A DNA stretch of 5,155 nt from Methanomicrobiales archaeon. GTDB lineage: Archaea > Halobacteriota > Methanomicrobia > Methanomicrobiales > Methanoculleaceae. A program made the position numbers and the translations under genes. Position 1 is the stretch's first letter. Every line of letters begins with the position of its first letter. The stretch is from positions 1 through 5,155 of the forward strand of contig JAAZID010000098.1 of assembly GCA_012510295.1 (NCBI GenBank). The letters are read 5' to 3'. The notes below the pieces were generated by a model. That model was not told the origin of the DNA. It did no database searches and saw nothing but the letters and a program-made list of their open reading frames with translations. Of the stretch, positions 1-4,995 are shown piece by piece.

Positions 1-404
1 CCATGCGGGAGACGGCGATCACCCCCCGTGTCCGCGATATCATGAACCGGCAGGTGATCAGCATCACGGAGGATGAGGAGATACGGGTGGCGGCAAAGAG
101 GCTCCTCAAGGACGAGACGAACCACCTCCCGGTCCTGAACGGCGACGGCCTGCTCGTCGGGATCATCACCACCTTCGACGTCTCAAAGGCCGTTGTGACC
201 GACGGGAGGCTCCGGCAGGTGAAGGATATCATGACCCGGAAGGTGGTCAAGACGACGCCCGATGAACCGGTGGACATCGCCGCCCGGAAGCTGAAGCAGA
301 ACAATATCAGCGCGCTCCCGGTGGTGGATGCGACCAACCGGGTGGTCGGGATCCTCTCGGCGATCGATCTCGGGAAGCTCTTCGGCGGGGGGTGGCGGCA
401 GTGA
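1..404 (+). CDS. Tandem CBS-domain protein, probably the C-terminal end of a COG1900 (DUF39) homocysteine-forming sulfurtransferase (5' partial)
   Basis: The reading frame is open to the window edge. The first ATG is at 3, and counting residues from it there are two CBS domains, about 11-62 and 75-126. Each ends in the typical ligand-pocket pattern: GIITTFD at 53-59 and GILSAID at 116-122. CBS pairs bind adenosyl ligands; the pair of the Methanocaldococcus homologue MJ0100 binds S-adenosylmethionine and methylthioadenosine. A 133-residue stand-alone CBS protein is possible. However, the next two genes are the NIL-ferredoxin and UPF0280 partners of COG1900 enzymes, and in that family a CBS pair sits at the C-terminus of a protein of roughly 500 residues. 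I therefore infer that the catalytic DUF39 part lies upstream, outside the window. The full enzyme would convert aspartate semialdehyde plus sulfur to homocysteine, with the CBS pair as a likely feedback sensor. The stop TGA at 402-404 overlaps the next gene's GTG. The CBS call is firm; membership in COG1900 is inferred from context. Confidence 0.85.
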   Translation, partial: MRETAITPRVRDIMNRQVISITEDEEIRVAAKRLLKDETNHLPVLNGDGLLVGIITTFDVSKAVVTDGRLRQVKDIMTRKVVKTTPDEPVDIAARKLKQNNISALPVVDATNRVVGILSAIDLGKLFGGGWRQ

Positions 405-799
405 AACTCCTGCTGACGTTCTCCCGGAGAGGCCAGAAAGATTCCGGGCGCGAACCGGTGATCGCCCGGGTGGTGAAGGAGACGGGCGTCCTCATCAACG
501 TGGAGAAGGCGAACATCGATTCAACAGCCGGTGAGGTGCTGATCGATATACCCGACAGCGACGCAGACCTCGTCAGGAAACACCTTGTAGAGATGGGCGT
601 CACCGTCCGCGTCATGGAAAACGCCGTCGTCCTCGATGAGGCCGAGTGTATCGATTGCGGGGCCTGCATCAGCATATGCCCCCAGGAGGTCTTCTCCTTC
701 GATGACGAGTGGCGACTCCAGGTGAACGCCGCGCGGTGCGTCCTCTGCGGCAGGTGCATACTCGCCTGCCCGCACTCCGCCCTCTCGCAACTGGGATGA
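401..799 (+). CDS. NIL-domain 2[4Fe-4S] ferredoxin, homocysteine biosynthesis partner
   Basis: This 132-residue protein has an N-terminal NIL (ACT-like) domain at about 1-78 and a ferredoxin domain with two cysteine clusters. The clusters are C83/C86/C89/C93, followed by proline, and C113/C116/C119/C123, also followed by proline. This is the standard ligand set for two [4Fe-4S] clusters. I chose GTG at 401 because it gives the usual MKLLLTFS-like start of NIL proteins and overlaps the upstream stop as GTGA. It also has a G-rich ribosome site just upstream (GGGGGGTGG around 386-394). An in-frame GTG at 392 would add three residues. In Methanosarcina acetivorans a NIL-ferredoxin next to the COG1900 enzyme is needed for homocysteine formation from sulfide, presumably supplying electrons for persulfide reduction. 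The NIL domain is also found in methionine ABC transporters as a ligand sensor, so this one may bind methionine or a related compound. The protein has no signal peptide or membrane segment and is expected to be cytoplasmic. Confidence 0.92.
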   Translation: MKLLLTFSRRGQKDSGREPVIARVVKETGVLINVEKANIDSTAGEVLIDIPDSDADLVRKHLVEMGVTVRVMENAVVLDEAECIDCGACISICPQEVFSFDDEWRLQVNAARCVLCGRCILACPHSALSQLG

Positions 800-1512
800 T
801 ACGGGAGCACTTCGAGTTCCGGCAGACGGTCGCCACCATACTCGCCGACGACCCCCGGCACGTGGAGGCGGCAAAGGCCGGCATGATGCTCGCCCGGAAG
901 GAAGTCGAGCGGCAGATCGCCGCCGATCCCTATTTTTCTGCGACGTTTGAACCGTACTTCCCGGAGGCTGCGGGAAAGACCACCGACCGCATGATCCGGG
1001 CGGCCTCTCCGGCCGGTGTCGGGCCCATGGCGGCGGTGGCGGGTGCCATCGCCCTGGCCGGTGTGGAGGCGATGGTCGAGGCCGGGGCGGTGTTCGGCCT
1101 CGTCGATAACGGGGGAGATATCGCTCTCGTGAGTGACCGTGAAGTCCGGATCGGCATATATGCAGGGGCATCTCCCCTGAGCGGGCGTGCCGCGTTCCTT
1201 CTCCCGCCGACGGATGAAGTTTTTGGTATATGCACATCGTCGGCGACGGTGGGGCCGTCGATCAGCCTCGGCGTCGCCGATGCGGTGACGGTCTTCTCCC
1301 CCGACGTCGCCTTCGCTGACGCCTGGGCGACGGCGATATGCAACCGGATCACGCGGGATGATACATCGGTCCTCGACGCCCTCGCCGGAACAGAGGTCCG
1401 GGGTGTGCTCGCCCTCGTCGATGATGCAGTGATCCGCTGGGGGGATCTCCCCAAAATTGTGCCGGCGAGGGTGGATGAACGGCTTATCACAGCCGGGAAG
1501 CGGCCGGTCTAG
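796..1512 (+). CDS. UPF0280 (COG2122) ApbE-like protein, sulfide assimilation
   Basis: The protein has 238 residues from ATG 796, which overlaps the ferredoxin stop as ATGA; this points to translational coupling. The frame is open further upstream to 709, but that stretch reads the ferredoxin gene out of frame and is not expected to be coding. UPF0280 hallmarks are visible: a Gly/Ala-rich helix region around 72-98, NGGDI at 105-109, GICTSSATVGPS at 144-155 and ADAV at 161-164, followed by a helix ADAWATAICN at 174-183. The order of a GGD motif, a Thr/Ser-rich loop and an ADA motif recalls the ApbE flavin-transferase fold. Flavin or Mg binding is not established from this sequence. In Methanosarcina acetivorans a COG2122 protein supports growth at low sulfide, so a role in sulfide capture or delivery to the COG1900/NIL-ferredoxin system is the best guess, and the operon position agrees. 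The stop TAG at 1510-1512 overlaps the stop of the opposite-strand gene. Confidence 0.9.
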   Translation: MIREHFEFRQTVATILADDPRHVEAAKAGMMLARKEVERQIAADPYFSATFEPYFPEAAGKTTDRMIRAASPAGVGPMAAVAGAIALAGVEAMVEAGAVFGLVDNGGDIALVSDREVRIGIYAGASPLSGRAAFLLPPTDEVFGICTSSATVGPSISLGVADAVTVFSPDVAFADAWATAICNRITRDDTSVLDALAGTEVRGVLALVDDAVIRWGDLPKIVPARVDERLITAGKRPV

Positions 1513-1901
1513 AACCACTCACCCAGGAACCCGGCCATCTCCCGGTATGCCCCCCGCCCGCTGAATCTGGCCTGCACATTCTCTCCGTCGGTGAGCAGGA
1601 GGCCGGGGTCGCTACCTTTCTGGTAGAAGACGACCTCGTAGATATCGATCTCGTCGATAGTGATCCCGCGGGCGAGGTCAGATGCCGCGCTGAGCTGAAG
1701 CCTCTCCCTCGCCATATCGCCCGATCTCTCGCGGAAATAGTAGTAAAAGACCTGGTAGGCGTTGAGAAAGTCGGATGTGAGGAGCGCATCCCTGGTCTCC
1801 TCATCGAGTGTATCCAGCACATCTGCAAGTTGCTCGTCGTCGTCGTCACTCGCCTCAAAGAGCCTGTCGGCAATATCTGCCAGTTCACTGTAGTCTACCA
1901 T
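1509..1901 (-). CDS. Acidic protein of unknown function
   Basis: I do not recognise this 130-residue protein. It is strongly acidic, with about 30 Asp/Glu against 11 Lys/Arg, including a DDDDE run at 19-23. The first half (1-75) looks helical and carries an aromatic stretch, VFYYYF, at 51-56. The second half (80-118) alternates like beta strands, with EIDIYEVVFYQKGSDPGLLL in the middle, and the tail ends in GEWF. There are no cysteines, no signal peptide and no membrane segment. ATG 1901 is supported by a good ribosome site on the minus strand (GGAAGGGG complementary to about 1906-1913). Codon use and length look real, and the gene fills the space exactly between two neighbours. It is transcribed alone, away from the winged-helix/trm56 operon. 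The stop lies in a CTAG shared with the UPF0280 stop. It may be a lineage-specific methanogen protein; no function should be assumed. Confidence 0.75.
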   Translation of the reverse strand: MVDYSELADIADRLFEASDDDDEQLADVLDTLDEETRDALLTSDFLNAYQVFYYYFRERSGDMARERLQLSAASDLARGITIDEIDIYEVVFYQKGSDPGLLLTDGENVQARFSGRGAYREMAGFLGEWF

Positions 1902-1928
1902 TGTACCCCTTCCCGCGCCCCCGGGCGG

Positions 1929-1941
1929 CCTGTATTACAGG
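1929..1941. promoter_or_regulatory. Perfect palindrome in the divergent spacer, candidate operator and promoter element
   Basis: The sequence CCTGTATTACAGG is a perfect inverted repeat of six bases around a central T. It lies 28-40 bases before the minus-strand start at 1901 and before the plus-strand starts at 1959 or 1998. Its AT-rich core (GTATTAC) is the most TATA-like element in this otherwise GC-rich spacer on the minus-strand side and could serve either direction. Binding by a regulator is inferred from symmetry and position only. Confidence 0.35.
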
Positions 1942-1958
1942 AACGGTGCGTTGGATGC

Positions 1959-2276
1959 ATGAATAACTATATCGGTCTTCCCGAAAAAGGAATAGGTGTG
2001 CGTGAGGAAGATCTGGACTGGGCCATATACCATCATATTCCCGAAAACGGCGGCGTTACGACTGATGACCTGGCAGCATCCACCGGGTTAGAATGTGCTC
2101 TGATCGACGCATCCCTTGAGCGCCTTGAGCGCTACCTCCTGATCCGGCGGGCAGGGGAGACGGTCAGGCTCCTGACCATCCAGGAGTCGCTGATCGAGTG
2201 TCAGTGCCGGCACACCCCGGATCTGCCGTTTGTCATCGAGAACGGTGTCATAAAGGCGAAGAGGAGCGAGGAGTGA
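1959..2276 (+). CDS. Small winged-helix DNA-binding protein
   Basis: From ATG 1959 the protein has 105 residues. A winged helix-turn-helix is visible at about 18-73: an opening helix ([10 protein letters not shown]), then [12 protein letters not shown] and a recognition-type helix ([15 protein letters not shown]), then a short hairpin wing ([10 protein letters not shown]). The tail at 74-105 holds a CxC pair (C81, C83) and a basic end. The fold resembles MarR/ArsR-like regulators, but I see no match to a named family. The start is uncertain. ATG 1959 has only a weak GGTG ribosome site. GTG 1998 gives a 92-residue protein beginning VREEDLDW, which is where the folded domain starts, and it has AAGGA at about 1987-1991 at good spacing. 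Codon use before 1998 is AT-richer than after it, which slightly favours the shorter form. The stop is four bases before trm56, so the two are likely co-transcribed. It could be a regulator of this operon or a nucleic-acid-binding partner. Confidence 0.75.
   Translation: MNNYIGLPEKGIGVREEDLDWAIYHHIPENGGVTTDDLAASTGLECALIDASLERLERYLLIRRAGETVRLLTIQESLIECQCRHTPDLPFVIENGVIKAKRSEE
1964..1972 (+). promoter_or_regulatory. Possible TATA box for a leaderless GTG-1998 transcript
   Basis: AACTATATC is the most TATA-like string close to the winged-helix gene. Archaeal initiation about 25 bases downstream would fall near 1994-1998, which would make the GTG at 1998 nearly leaderless. It lies inside the coding region if ATG 1959 is used, so the two readings compete. 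Only position and base composition support it. Confidence 0.25.
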
Positions 2277-2280
2277 GGAG

Positions 2281-2805
2281 ATGCCCACCGTCGCGGTGCT
2301 CCGGATAGGCCACCGGCCCGAACGCGATCAGCGGGTGACGACCCACGTCGGGCTTGCGGCGCGGGCGCTCGGGGCCCGGGGTATGTACCTCGCCGCGGAC
2401 GATCCCGGTGTCATCAAGAGCATCGAAGATGTGGTCGCCCGGTGGGGTGGAGACTTTTTTGTAGAGAACAACGTGATGTGGCGCCGGTGCGTCGGGGACT
2501 GGAAGGCCGGCGGCGGCAAGGTCGTCCACCTCACGATGTACGGGCTCCGGATGACCGATGTCATCGATGATATACGGAACCAGGATCGGGTGCTCGTCGT
2601 TGTGGGGGCTGAGAAGGTGCCGGGGGATATATACGGTCTTGCCGACTACAACGTCTCAGTGACCACCCAGCCCCACTCTGAGATCGCAAGCCTCGCCCTC
2701 TTCCTCGACCACCTCTTCGAGGGGAGCGAGCTCGACCGGGAGTACCCGGGCGCGAAGATACGGATCGAACCATCGGATGCGGGGAAGAAGACGGTGGAGT
2801 CGTGA
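2281..2805 (+). CDS. trm56: tRNA (cytidine(56)-2'-O)-methyltransferase, aTrm56
   Basis: This 174-residue SPOUT-class enzyme transfers a methyl group from S-adenosylmethionine to the 2'-OH of C56 in the T-loop of archaeal tRNAs, at the D-loop/T-loop elbow. Family hallmarks are clear: the N-terminal [19 protein letters not shown] at 7-25, HLTMYG at 83-88, [19 protein letters not shown] at 106-124, and [16 protein letters not shown] at 128-143. The last two form the trefoil-knot region that binds the cofactor. The length is normal for aTrm56, which is a single SPOUT domain and works as a dimer. ATG 2281 follows GAGGAG (2268-2273) at good spacing, and the upstream stop TGA lies inside that ribosome-site region, so translation is probably coupled to the winged-helix gene. 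The stop overlaps the GTG of the ATP-grasp gene as GTGA. Most archaea carry this protein, so it is a housekeeping marker. Confidence 0.96.
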   Translation: MPTVAVLRIGHRPERDQRVTTHVGLAARALGARGMYLAADDPGVIKSIEDVVARWGGDFFVENNVMWRRCVGDWKAGGGKVVHLTMYGLRMTDVIDDIRNQDRVLVVVGAEKVPGDIYGLADYNVSVTTQPHSEIASLALFLDHLFEGSELDREYPGAKIRIEPSDAGKKTVES

Positions 2806-3884
2806 GAGGCCGGGTGCTTGTCGCCGGGTTTGCCACGCGGCATGTGGCGCAGTCGGCACACCGGGCCGGGTATACGGTCTACGCCATCGACCATTTCTGC
2901 GACCAGGATCTCGCCTGGTACACGGAGGCCTGCGTCTCGTTCGACGAGGTCGCTGACCTTCCGGAGAAGATCGCCGATATCGCTTCTCGCCACCCGGTGG
3001 ATGCCCTGATCGTCACATCGGGTGCCGAGGATATCGGGACGACGATCCCGCTCTGCGGCACTCCGCCTGCGAAGGTGGAGCGGTTCCTCGACAAACTCGA
3101 GATCCAGCGGTTCTTCGAGGGACTGGATGTGCCGGTCCCGCCGCTCACCGACAGCTACCCGGTGATGATCAAGCCGCGCCGGGGGGCCGGTGGGTGGCGG
3201 AATACCGTCGCACGGGCGGAGGAGGAGCTCCGCCGCTGGGAGGAAGCCTGGCCGGATGTGCCCTACATCGCCCAGGAACTCGTCGACGGGATCCCTTCAA
3301 GCGTCTCCTGCGTCGCGGACGGCCACCGCGCGCGGGCGATAGCGGTCAACCGGCAGATCCTCCGGGGGGCGGGGGAGAGGGCGCACGGGTTTGCGGGGTC
3401 CATCACCCCCTTCTCCCATCCTCTTGCCGGTGATATGATCGCGTGTGCCGAGCGGATCTGCGCTGCATGCGGGTGTGTGGGCTCGATCGGGGTTGATTTC
3501 ATGGCGGGGACGCGACCCTGGGCGATCGAGATCAATCCCCGGTTCCAGGCCACCCTGGATACGGTGGAGATGGCGATCGGGGAGAGCGTCTTTGCCATGC
3601 ACGTGGATGCCTGTCGCGGTTCTCTCCCGGCGGCGCGGCCTGCGCCACAGAGGGTCGCGGTCCGGCGGATCCTCTTTGCCGAACGGGATATGCGGCTCTC
3701 CGTGGATCTCTCCCCGTTTGCCCCCCGGATCGCTGATATACCCTGGCCCGGGACTGAGTTTGAGGAGGGGGGTGCCCTCGTGAGCGTCTACGGGTGTGGG
3801 GAGACCGAGGCGGCGGCGTGCGCGGACCTGGAGAAGAACGTCGCGGCCGTCCAGGGAGCGATCGGGATCCGGGATCCTCTATAA
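2802..3884 (+). CDS. ATP-grasp ligase, substrate unknown (COG2232-like)
   Basis: This 360-residue protein starts at a GTG that overlaps the trm56 stop. The N-terminal part (1-85) is a Rossmann-like pre-ATP-grasp domain with [15 protein letters not shown] at 5-19 and [11 protein letters not shown] at 68-78. The ATP-grasp core follows. It has the phosphate-binding lysine and glycine loop KPRRGAGG at 124-131, the adenine-site region AQELVDG at 157-163, VDFM at 231-234, and the Mg-binding EINPR at 243-247. The conserved helix TLDTVEMA follows at 251-258. The C-terminal part (283-360) is a smaller mixed domain with VSVYGCG at 327-333. Such enzymes join a carboxylate to an amine or thiol through an acylphosphate. 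The layout resembles the COG2232 group, 'ATP-dependent carboligases' whose substrate is not known to me. It is not obviously the methanofuran, tetrahydromethanopterin or F420 glutamate ligase. Tight coupling to trm56 hints at a link to RNA or cofactor chemistry, but this is inference. Confidence 0.88.
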   Translation: MRGRVLVAGFATRHVAQSAHRAGYTVYAIDHFCDQDLAWYTEACVSFDEVADLPEKIADIASRHPVDALIVTSGAEDIGTTIPLCGTPPAKVERFLDKLEIQRFFEGLDVPVPPLTDSYPVMIKPRRGAGGWRNTVARAEEELRRWEEAWPDVPYIAQELVDGIPSSVSCVADGHRARAIAVNRQILRGAGERAHGFAGSITPFSHPLAGDMIACAERICAACGCVGSIGVDFMAGTRPWAIEINPRFQATLDTVEMAIGESVFAMHVDACRGSLPAARPAPQRVAVRRILFAERDMRLSVDLSPFAPRIADIPWPGTEFEEGGALVSVYGCGETEAAACADLEKNVAAVQGAIGIRDPL

Positions 3885-3897
3885 GGGGAAGAGAATT

Positions 3898-3935
3898 AAG
3901 GATCGAGCACCCATATATTGTGGGTATTGATCCTT
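3898..3935 (+). promoter_or_regulatory. Hairpin between the ATP-grasp gene and tfe
   Basis: AAGGATC at 3898-3904 pairs perfectly with GATCCTT at 3929-3935, and the stem extends two pairs further inward (one G-U, one A-U). After a small asymmetric internal loop, ACCCA at 3909-3913 pairs with TGGGT at 3921-3925 around a seven-base loop, TATATTG. It starts 14 bases after the ATP-grasp stop. No U-rich tract follows directly, so it is not a typical archaeal terminator. It may be an operator, a 3'-end processing or stability element, or a structured leader. The loop contains a TATA-like string. Confidence 0.55.
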
Positions 3936-3979
3936 GCGCATCTATTATATCGGGTTTTGCGCGTCTATCATTGCACTAT
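3934..3979 (+). repeat. Imperfect direct repeats TTGCGC(A/G)TCTAT in the tfe promoter
   Basis: TTGCGCATCTAT (3934-3945) recurs as TTGCGCGTCTAT (3957-3968) with one mismatch, 23 bases apart or about two helical turns. A shorter, degenerate TTGCACTAT follows at 3971-3979. The first copy overlaps the hairpin end and runs into the best TATA box; the second lies between that box and the expected transcription start. This arrangement fits a protein-binding site that would control tfe, but nothing beyond the repeat itself shows it. Confidence 0.45.
3943..3951 (+). promoter_or_regulatory. Probable TATA box of tfe
   Basis: CTATTATAT(C) is the most TATA-like string at the right distance from tfe. Initiation about 25 bases downstream would fall near 3972-3975 and leave a leader of roughly 20 bases. 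That leader would contain the ribosome site GGGGGAGAT at 3980-3988, nine bases before ATG 3996. A second candidate, ATATATT at 3913-3919 in the hairpin loop, would give a longer leader. No clear purine-rich BRE is visible for either. Confidence 0.5.
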
Positions 3980-3995
3980 GGGGGAGATCTGAGTT

Positions 3996-4517
3996 ATGGT
4001 ATCTATCACTGAATTGTTGGCCGATCAGGCGATCAACGCCTACCTGTTCCGCATGGTCGGGGATGAAGGGATCGAGCTTCTCAAGCGGTTCCCGGAGGGG
4101 GAGGAACGTAGCGATGAGGAACTCGCCGAGCTGACCGAGATCAACTTAAATACTGTCCGCCACACGCTCTACACGCTCTACGAGAAACGGCTCGCTGAGT
4201 ACCGGCGGTTGAAGAACAGCGAGACCGGGTGGCTGACCTACCTCTGGCACCTCCGCATGGACCGCCTCCACTCTGTGATCGAGGAGGAGATCAGGGATGC
4301 ACTTGAGCATCTCGACGCCCGGCTCGCCTACGAGGAGAAGAACGACTTTTACATCTGCAAGGACTGCGGTATCATCTACACGTTTGCGGATGCGGCGGAG
4401 TGGAACTTCGAGTGCCCGAACTGCGAGGAGATGCTCGAACACTTCGATAACGAACTCATCGCTACCGCTCTCCGGAAAAGGGTTGACCAGATAAAGGAGA
4501 GCATCGGGAGTGCGTGA
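3996..4517 (+). CDS. tfe: Transcription factor E (TFE/TFIIE-alpha homologue)
   Basis: This 173-residue archaeal general transcription factor stabilises the open promoter complex with RNA polymerase, TBP and TFB. The N-terminal winged helix (about 1-87) contains [20 protein letters not shown] at 47-66 and the aromatic wing end GWLTYLWHL at 78-86. A charged, probably coiled linker helix follows at 88-116. The C-terminal zinc ribbon uses C121/C124 (CKDC) and C140/C143 (CPNC). A final helix (150-170) ends the protein. Length and domain order match other archaeal TFE proteins. ATG 3996 is preceded by an in-frame TGA at 3990-3992, so no longer form is possible, and it has a good ribosome site. The gene overlaps the following HD gene by eight bases, so the two are probably one transcript. 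Confidence 0.96.
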   Translation: MVSITELLADQAINAYLFRMVGDEGIELLKRFPEGEERSDEELAELTEINLNTVRHTLYTLYEKRLAEYRRLKNSETGWLTYLWHLRMDRLHSVIEEEIRDALEHLDARLAYEEKNDFYICKDCGIIYTFADAAEWNFECPNCEEMLEHFDNELIATALRKRVDQIKESIGSA

Positions 4518-4995
4518 GCAGGACTGTATCGCCCTCCTCAGGCGTGCGGGCTGCTCTGAGGGGGTCATCGCTCACTGCCGGGCCGTGCGCGACCTCGCGC
4601 TCACCTTTACCACGGATCCGATCGTTGACCGCGACCTGGTGGAGATCGGCGCCCTCCTCCACGATATCGGCCGGGGGGTGACGCATGACCTCCGTCACGC
4701 CCAGGTGGGTGGCGAGATATGCCGCTCGCTGGGCCTCGATGAGATGGTTGTATCCATCGTTGAGCGGCATATCGGGGCCGGGTTGACAGCGGATGAGTGC
4801 TCTCTCCTCGGCCTTGCACCGCGTGATTGTGTCCCCCGGACGATCGAGGAGAAGATCATCGCCCACGCCGATAACCTGGTGAAGGGGGGCCGGGTCATCA
4901 CGCTCGAAGAGCGTCTGGCGCGCCTGATCGACCTCCCACGGAAGCAGCGGATGCGGATCTACCGGCTCGCGCTTGAGGTCGAACTCTTCAGATAA
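4510..4995 (+). CDS. HD-superfamily hydrolase, TIGR00295-type archaeal protein
   Basis: This 161-residue protein starts at GTG 4510, inside the end of tfe. AAGGAGA at about 4494-4500 serves as the ribosome site. The start [23 protein letters not shown] is typical of the archaeal TIGR00295 family. The HD metal-site residues are all present: H22, the H51-D52 doublet (LLHDIGRG), H63 (RHAQVGGE), H87 (ERHIGAG) and D121 (AHADN). HD proteins of this kind are metal-dependent phosphohydrolases, acting on nucleotides or phosphodiesters, but the substrate of this family is not known to me. The protein is cytoplasmic, with no membrane segment. Overlap with tfe implies coupled translation. The stop TAA at 4993-4995 overlaps the end of a gene on the other strand. 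The family call is strong; the chemistry is inferred from the motif. Confidence 0.92.
   Translation: MREQDCIALLRRAGCSEGVIAHCRAVRDLALTFTTDPIVDRDLVEIGALLHDIGRGVTHDLRHAQVGGEICRSLGLDEMVVSIVERHIGAGLTADECSLLGLAPRDCVPRTIEEKIIAHADNLVKGGRVITLEERLARLIDLPRKQRMRIYRLALEVELFR

Noticed and set aside
709..795. Longer UPF0280 start at ATG 709
   Set aside because: The extra stretch reads the ferredoxin cysteine region out of frame, and family members begin near the ATG at 796, which overlaps the upstream stop.
307..1518. Long minus-strand open frame of 403 codons opposite the ferredoxin and UPF0280 genes
   Set aside because: It is a by-product of GC-rich codon use on the plus strand: rich in Arg, Pro and His, with no recognisable domain, and it lies over two well-supported genes.
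1911..1930. GC-rich run around CCCGGG as a terminator stem or operator
   Set aside because: It gives only a short stem (GCCC/GGGC) common by chance in GC-rich DNA; the adjacent CCTGTATTACAGG palindrome is the more convincing element.
1830..1958. Longer N-terminus for the winged-helix gene from ATG 1830
   Set aside because: It would run through the start of the well-supported minus-strand gene and the spacer, and the added residues look non-coding.
2646..2993. Minus-strand frame across the trm56/ATP-grasp junction
   Set aside because: It is a shadow of two strong genes, with no ribosome site or domain seen.
3445..3783. Alternative plus-strand frame inside the ATP-grasp gene
   Set aside because: It is rich in Arg, Ser, Pro and Trp as expected for a GC-rich shadow frame, and the ATP-grasp motifs in the main frame span the same bases.
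3898..3935. Hairpin read as a bacterial-type intrinsic terminator
   Set aside because: No T-run follows the stem directly; the nearest is four T bases at 3955-3958, and archaeal termination depends mainly on U-rich tracts.
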